This document shows positions 38,097 through 42,015 of a stretch of 42,015 nt of DNA, one piece after another (position 1 is the first letter of the stretch; every line of letters begins with the position of its first letter). Below the pieces are notes generated by a model, which saw only the letters and a list, made by a program, of their open reading frames with translations, was not told where the DNA came from and did no database searches. The stretch is from assembly GCA_028704415.1 (NCBI GenBank), contig JAQWFM010000013.1:1-42015 (forward strand), read 5' to 3'. The position numbers and the translations under genes are program-made. This DNA is from Oscillospiraceae bacterium. GTDB taxonomy: Bacteria > Bacillota > Clostridia > Saccharofermentanales > Fastidiosipilaceae.

Positions 38097-41000
38097 ATGA
38101 GCCAAGCCTTTGAAACCTGCCGCTGGATTTTTCAGTCTGAACCGGGTCTGACCCTCAGGCCAGGCCAAAGTCACTGTTTTACGTTCAATTTGCCGCAACG
38201 GTGTCCGGGTCAGGCCCTGAGGCTATTTGTCACCGGCGAAACAGCCCTGGCTTATCTCTGGAAAAACGAACCGGATTATCCTTATCAATACCGGAAAATA
38301 GATGATGCCCTGGACCAGACTCACGCCGGTCAAGCCCAATACTGCCTGGATTTTTCCAACCAGCGGCAGGAAACCTATCTCAAGCAGGTCTGCAAAACGG
38401 TACCCTGGCCGCCGCAACTGTCTTATCTGCCTCTGACGCCGTTAAACGACCATTGGACCGGCGGCATCCGGGTCAAAACCCGGCAGCTGCTGATTCAGCC
38501 TGGCGGCTTCCTGCGACTGCGTTTTGATCTCCGCTGCCGCCAGCCGGGGCACAGCCCGGCTGATCTGGGCCAGCCGGCGCAGTCAAGTCTGTGCCTGGAC
38601 ATACCGGCCGGCAGCTATGACTGGCGGACCGTGTCCTGCCAGCTGCAATTGCCGGCCGCAGCTCTGGCTTCAGTGATGGTTTTCATTGAGGGCAGAAATT
38701 ACCGGGGCGAGGTTTACCTGGAACGGCCGTTTCTGCAGGCTGAGTCAGGCTGGAACGTCTTGTCAGACTTTACCTGTCCCACCCCTGATAAGCAGGCCTT
38801 TGACTGGCTGGGGGTCAATTTGTCCCGCAAAGAGTGGCCGGAGTTCTCCGTTAAACTTAACGGAACCGGGCTTTTCAAGGGAGAAGTATTTGAGCGCTGT
38901 CATCGCCATTCTGAATGGGAAATCGATCTGCCCGCTGCTGACCTGCGGCAGGGTCAAAATTGTCTGGAAATCACAAATTGCAGCGCTTATCATGATCCCT
39001 TACCCTATACCTTTTTCAGTCTGGGCCTGCTCAGCTCTGACGGGGCCCCGCTGCGGCTGATCTACGCGCCTGAGGTTGTGCCGGCTTACAGCCGGTTTGG
39101 CCTGCTTATTTATTTGGCGCAGCCGGACGGGCTGGTATTGGACAGTCAGGCTTTCAGCACCGACCAGGTACTGAATTTCACTCAGCCAGGCTTCAAGGTC
39201 ATCCAGTTGCGCTCGGCCGCAGCCCGGAATCAGGCGGGTTTCACCCTGACCGGCCGTCAGGGCCGTATTGAGCATCAGGTCCTGCGCGTGGTTGAAAAGG
39301 CTGACGATGATATTCATACCGGCTCCAGTGACATTATTTATATTAACCACAATCCTGCCGATTTTGCCCACTTCCTAAGCTGGTACCTGTCCCGGCAAAT
39401 CGGCAACCAAATAAATTTGAGACACGCCTACCGCTGGAATGGTACGCGTCAGCTCAACCCTGCTGCCTGGGACTTTTTGATTCCACTGTTGAATCAGCTC
39501 AACCTCCGCTATAACTTAATCCGTGACGGCCGGGAGTTACCCGGCATGGCCGCCAACCCTGACCGCCAGTTGCTGGAAGGACCTCAGTTTGCAGGCTTTC
39601 AGGAGCATGAGCTGGATGGCGCCCAGTTTTACTGGGGTAACCGCAATCCCGGTCATTCCGAAACCCGTCTGACCTATCACGGCCTGGAGCAGCAGGTATT
39701 CAGAGCCTGGCCTGATCAAACTGCCGCTACGCATGCGCCGGAAAACGTTCTCTATGATGACCAGGATCCCACCAGTGTGCTGTGGCTGTACCGCAACCCA
39801 GCTCAAAAGGCCGATATGGCTGAATGCCGAAAATATGCTGTATCCCGGCTGGCCGCTTTGCGACACCAGGCTACCCGCCATACCGGCCCCTCTGTCATGT
39901 TTAAATACTTTTACCAGGCGGGTTACGAATGGCTGGGCGCGGAGACCATGTATGGTTCACTTGAACCGCTGCTGGCCTTTTTAAGAGGCGCTTGTGCAGC
40001 CTATGGCCATAATAGTATGGGGGTTCATGTGGCCGTTCAGTGGTCAACCACCCCCCATGATACCGCTGCGCGCTACCGCCGCTACCGTCTGGCGCTATAT
40101 TTACCTTATATGCTGGGGATGACGGAGATTAATACCGAAGAAGGCTTTTGGCACATGGAGGAGTACTACAGCTATTTCAACCGGTTTAGTCCGGCCTGTC
40201 TGAACCACTTAGCGCAGCAGCAGGATTTTTATCGTTTTGTCAGGACCCACACCCGGCGCGGGAAATTTTATGCCGCCGCCGCCTTTTTACAGGGACGAGA
40301 TGACGGGTGGCACGGATTTACCAATCGTAATCCCTGGGGCCTGAATACCCCCTGTGCGGAGCCTGAAAACAGCTGGCAGCTGCTTAAAGTGCCTTATCCG
40401 CAAAGTAAGCCCGGCGAAGCGCTGTACATTTATGACTGTCCTAAAGCAGCTGTGGGCTATTACTCCTCCGCGCCCTGGGGCAACATTGATGTTATTCCCG
40501 CGGAAAGCCAGGCCGACTTGCTGCAACGCTACCGGTTATTATCCTTTGCGGGCTATAACCGCGCTCAAAAAGAGGATTTTGACCGTTTACTAGCCTATGT
40601 GGAAGCCGGCGGCAGTCTCCTGCTGGGCTGGCCTCATCTGACGGTGACCACTGACCGGGCGGCCCTGACGGCCGGCCAGTTTGACTATCTGGATCACCCC
40701 CTCTTACACCGTTTAGGCGCGGAGCCAGTCTTTCAACAGGACAGCCTGGAAGGAAAGCCGCTGCAGGTCGGGCGGCTTAGGCCCGACAGTCCGGCGCAGA
40801 TACTGGCTTATACCGACCAGGGAGCGCCCCTGCTGCTGCAACAGTCTATCGGTGCCGGCACGCTTTGGTTTGTTAATGCGCAGGAATATCCGGGCAACCC
40901 GACCCTGATGCCAGTCTATGCGGCTATTTTGCAGCAGCTGCTGCAGCGCCTGCAGGAGCAAGCACCGGTTGCGGTCCAGACTGCGGCCGATGCCTTGCAC

Positions 41001-41336
41001 TCGATCTATGTTCGTGAGGATGGCTGTCGGGATATTTACCTGACCGCCATTGATTGGTATCACACCCCGGACCAGCCGCGTCAGGCCTGGCTGCGCCTGT
41101 CAGAGCATACTTATCCGGTCAGCTTCCCCTTTGGGATCTTGCTGAAAATTGTGAGTCAGGACCGGCAGGCCGCCTGGTGTGACAGTGAGGCCGCTGAAGT
41201 CCTGGCCGTTTCCGCCCGGGGTTTTACCGCTCAGGGCAGCGGCGTGGTCTGGTTTCATTGGGTTAAGGACGGCTGTCACCAGACCGTTGCGGTGGACTTT
41301 ACCACGCAGGCCAAACAGACAATTTGTTTTAAATAA
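38097..41336 (+). CDS. Unassigned multidomain protein resembling a cytoplasmic glycoside hydrolase
   Basis: A 1079-residue protein that I cannot assign to a family. Residues 1-410 are beta-rich and read like two or three carbohydrate-binding-type sandwich domains (for example GRNYRGEVYLERPFLQAESGW). Residues 411-790 look like a TIM-barrel region. It starts DIIYINHNPADFAHFLSWYLS, has KYFYQAGYEWLGAETMYG in the middle, and contains a conspicuous acidic motif NTEEGFWHMEE (679-689) where a catalytic glutamate would be plausible. Residues 800-970 resemble the glutaminase-like Rossmann domain that follows the barrel in GH42-type enzymes (DFDRLLAYVEAGGSLLLGW near 826). A beta-rich C-terminal domain closes the protein. 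There is no signal peptide or membrane helix. The gene is monocistronic and convergent to a sugar-transport gene. Function as a glycosidase is inference. Confidence 0.6.
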   Translation: MSQAFETCRWIFQSEPGLTLRPGQSHCFTFNLPQRCPGQALRLFVTGETALAYLWKNEPDYPYQYRKIDDALDQTHAGQAQYCLDFSNQRQETYLKQVCKTVPWPPQLSYLPLTPLNDHWTGGIRVKTRQLLIQPGGFLRLRFDLRCRQPGHSPADLGQPAQSSLCLDIPAGSYDWRTVSCQLQLPAAALASVMVFIEGRNYRGEVYLERPFLQAESGWNVLSDFTCPTPDKQAFDWLGVNLSRKEWPEFSVKLNGTGLFKGEVFERCHRHSEWEIDLPAADLRQGQNCLEITNCSAYHDPLPYTFFSLGLLSSDGAPLRLIYAPEVVPAYSRFGLLIYLAQPDGLVLDSQAFSTDQVLNFTQPGFKVIQLRSAAARNQAGFTLTGRQGRIEHQVLRVVEKADDDIHTGSSDIIYINHNPADFAHFLSWYLSRQIGNQINLRHAYRWNGTRQLNPAAWDFLIPLLNQLNLRYNLIRDGRELPGMAANPDRQLLEGPQFAGFQEHELDGAQFYWGNRNPGHSETRLTYHGLEQQVFRAWPDQTAATHAPENVLYDDQDPTSVLWLYRNPAQKADMAECRKYAVSRLAALRHQATRHTGPSVMFKYFYQAGYEWLGAETMYGSLEPLLAFLRGACAAYGHNSMGVHVAVQWSTTPHDTAARYRRYRLALYLPYMLGMTEINTEEGFWHMEEYYSYFNRFSPACLNHLAQQQDFYRFVRTHTRRGKFYAAAAFLQGRDDGWHGFTNRNPWGLNTPCAEPENSWQLLKVPYPQSKPGEALYIYDCPKAAVGYYSSAPWGNIDVIPAESQADLLQRYRLLSFAGYNRAQKEDFDRLLAYVEAGGSLLLGWPHLTVTTDRAALTAGQFDYLDHPLLHRLGAEPVFQQDSLEGKPLQVGRLRPDSPAQILAYTDQGAPLLLQQSIGAGTLWFVNAQEYPGNPTLMPVYAAILQQLLQRLQEQAPVAVQTAADALHSIYVREDGCRDIYLTAIDWYHTPDQPRQAWLRLSEHTYPVSFPFGILLKIVSQDRQAAWCDSEAAEVLAVSARGFTAQGSGVVWFHWVKDGCHQTVAVDFTTQAKQTICFK

Positions 41337-41398
41337 CGGTAGGGCTGACCGCCCATGGGGCGCTGCCCTGCCCGTAAGCCTGCCCTCAGGGTTATAAA

Positions 41399-41437
41399 AC
41401 ACCCCCGGTATTGCCTTTTTGGCAATACCGGGGGTGT
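41399..41437. terminator. Bidirectional terminator between convergent genes
   Basis: Perfect 17-base inverted repeat (ACACCCCCGGTATTGCC, five-base T loop, complement). On the minus strand it is followed by TTTTAT, serving the sugar-binding-protein gene. On the plus strand it follows the 1079-residue gene by about 60 bases, with only a weak T-run. Confidence 0.85.
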
Positions 41438-41473
41438 TGGGGTTGCAAAACCGCTTGTGAGCGGAGCTTAGCC

Positions 41474-41896
41474 TTACCCCAGGCTAGCCATGTAGCGGTC
41501 CAGCCGGGACTGATCAATCTCAATGAGCTGATCCAGGCCCAGAGCTTTCAGTTCTTCAATGTAGGTATCCCAATTATCCAGTGAGGCCTGACCCAAAATC
41601 AGCTGGGTAGCCAGCTCTTCCGAGCGGGTTTTCAGATCGGTGATGATGCCTAAACGGGTCTCAACCTGTTCTGAGGTCATAACCGGCAGGTAGTTTTCAT
41701 TACCCAGCGGTACCGTCGGCGAGTAACTAATGATCTCTTTTTGGAACTCGGCTTTATTTTCCGGAACCACACTAATCTCATTTTCCATCGGCACAAAGCG
41801 TCGCTTGGGAAACATACTGCCGTTAGCCCATAAAGCATCCCCAATAGCTTTGCCTTCGCTGGCGGCCTGTTCCCAGCTGGCGTTCAGCGATGGATC
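41474..41896 (-). CDS. Sugar ABC transporter substrate-binding protein, C-terminal fragment
   Basis: About 140 residues from the C-terminus of an extracellular solute-binding protein of the large LplA-like sugar type, normally 450-560 residues. The fragment runs [19 protein letters not shown], then [11 protein letters not shown], and ends with the characteristic [35 protein letters not shown]. The frame is continuous from the stop at 41474 to the GATC at 41893-41896. Beyond it the same frame meets TAA within seven codons and no start codon lies between. The N-terminal three quarters are therefore missing. The break coincides exactly with the tex fragment on the other strand, so truncation by a cloning or assembly junction is likely. 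An internal ATG at 41815 is not a real start. Confidence 0.8.
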   Translation of the reverse strand, partial: DPSLNASWEQAASEGKAIGDALWANGSMFPKRRFVPMENEISVVPENKAEFQKEIISYSPTVPLGNENYLPVMTSEQVETRLGIITDLKTRSEELATQLILGQASLDNWDTYIEELKALGLDQLIEIDQSRLDRYMASLG

Positions 41897-41897
41897 C
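41892..41897. other. Probable chimeric junction at a GGATCC (Sau3AI/BamHI) site
   Basis: Two protein-coding fragments on opposite strands, both internal to their genes, meet exactly at GATC (41893-41896). The left part is the C-terminal end of a sugar-binding protein; the right part is the middle of tex. Such a junction is expected from ligation of unrelated partial Sau3AI fragments into a BamHI-type site. Confidence 0.75.
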
Positions 41898-42015
41898 GTT
41901 GGCCGAGCTGGTTAAGATTGATCCGAAATCGATTGGCGTAGGCCAATATCAGCACGATGTGGATCAAAAGTTACTGAAAGAAAGTCTGGATTCCGTGGTC
42001 GAGTCGACTGTGAAT
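41893..42015 (+). CDS. tex: Tex family S1 RNA-binding protein, internal fragment
   Basis: Forty-one codons open to the window edge encode [20 protein letters not shown], then [21 protein letters not shown]. This is the highly conserved central region of Tex, the YqgF/helix-hairpin-helix/S1 transcription accessory protein of about 720-780 residues. In relatives the segment is preceded by a few conserved residues (RLQ), which are absent here. Both ends of the gene are missing: the 5' end at the GATC junction and the 3' end at the window edge. It probably comes from a different locus or organism than the rest of the window. Confidence 0.9.

Noticed and set aside
41474-41815. A complete small gene of 113 codons starting at 41815
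   Set aside because: The homologous frame continues upstream to the GATC at 41896, so this is the tail of a large binding protein.

Overview
The window looks like chromosomal DNA from an anaerobic, Gram-positive-type Firmicute of the class Clostridia. This is inferred from family content: a CIRCE-controlled groES-groEL operon, two LytR-CpsA-Psr (LCP) envelope ligases, a GldA/GldF/GldG-type ABC exporter with a DUF4340 partner, DUF5711-like and DUF6106-like membrane proteins, and purine-rich Shine-Dalgarno sites before most genes. No tRNA, rRNA, insertion sequence, CRISPR array or phage gene was seen. Almost every gene from 1 to 37813 is on the minus strand; the exception is an ABC-F ATPase.

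Layout from left to right: (1) 1-6427, a branched-chain amino acid operon read leftwards, leuC-leuD-leuB-ilvD-ilvB, with ilvB cut by the window edge. (2) 6638-8623, a divergent ABC-F ATPase. (3) 8620-20572, a surface-polysaccharide cluster read leftwards: a divergent LicD-like protein, LicD, a Wzx-type flippase, a GT4 glycosyltransferase, a Wzy-type polymerase/ligase, a PglF/CapD-type nucleotide-sugar 4,6-dehydratase, a DegT-type sugar aminotransferase, a LysA-type decarboxylase and a second GT4 glycosyltransferase. (4) 20559-22655, an unusual fusion of a CYTH triphosphatase-like domain with a BaiN/HI0933-type flavoprotein. (5) 22724-29152, a GldA-GldF-GldG-DUF4340 exporter set plus a DUF5711-like beta-propeller protein. 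(6) 29364-30892, an acyl-ACP thioesterase and a DUF6106-like membrane protein. (7) 31030-33101, groES-groEL with promoter, CIRCE operator and terminator. (8) 33184-37813, two LCP proteins and galE. (9) 38097-41336, a plus-strand protein of 1079 residues that resembles a cytoplasmic glycoside hydrolase but that I cannot assign to a family. (10) 41474-42015, the 3' end of a sugar-ABC-transporter binding protein joined at a GATC site to an internal piece of tex.

Regions 3, 8 and possibly 5 fit one theme. Nucleotide-sugar enzymes (4,6-dehydratase, aminotransferase, GalE) supply sugars, glycosyltransferases build repeat units, the flippase and polymerase export and join them, LicD may add a phospho-substituent, and LCP proteins attach the polymer to peptidoglycan.

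The most interesting items are the CYTH-flavoprotein fusion, a LicD paralogue that keeps the fold-level pattern but has lost the acidic catalytic motif, the unassigned glycoside-hydrolase-like protein, and two promoters with an identical extended -10 inside dyad symmetry. The GATC junction near 41893 looks like a cloning or assembly chimera, and the length of the window fits a cosmid/fosmid-type insert. Sequence beyond 41896 should not be treated as linked to the rest.
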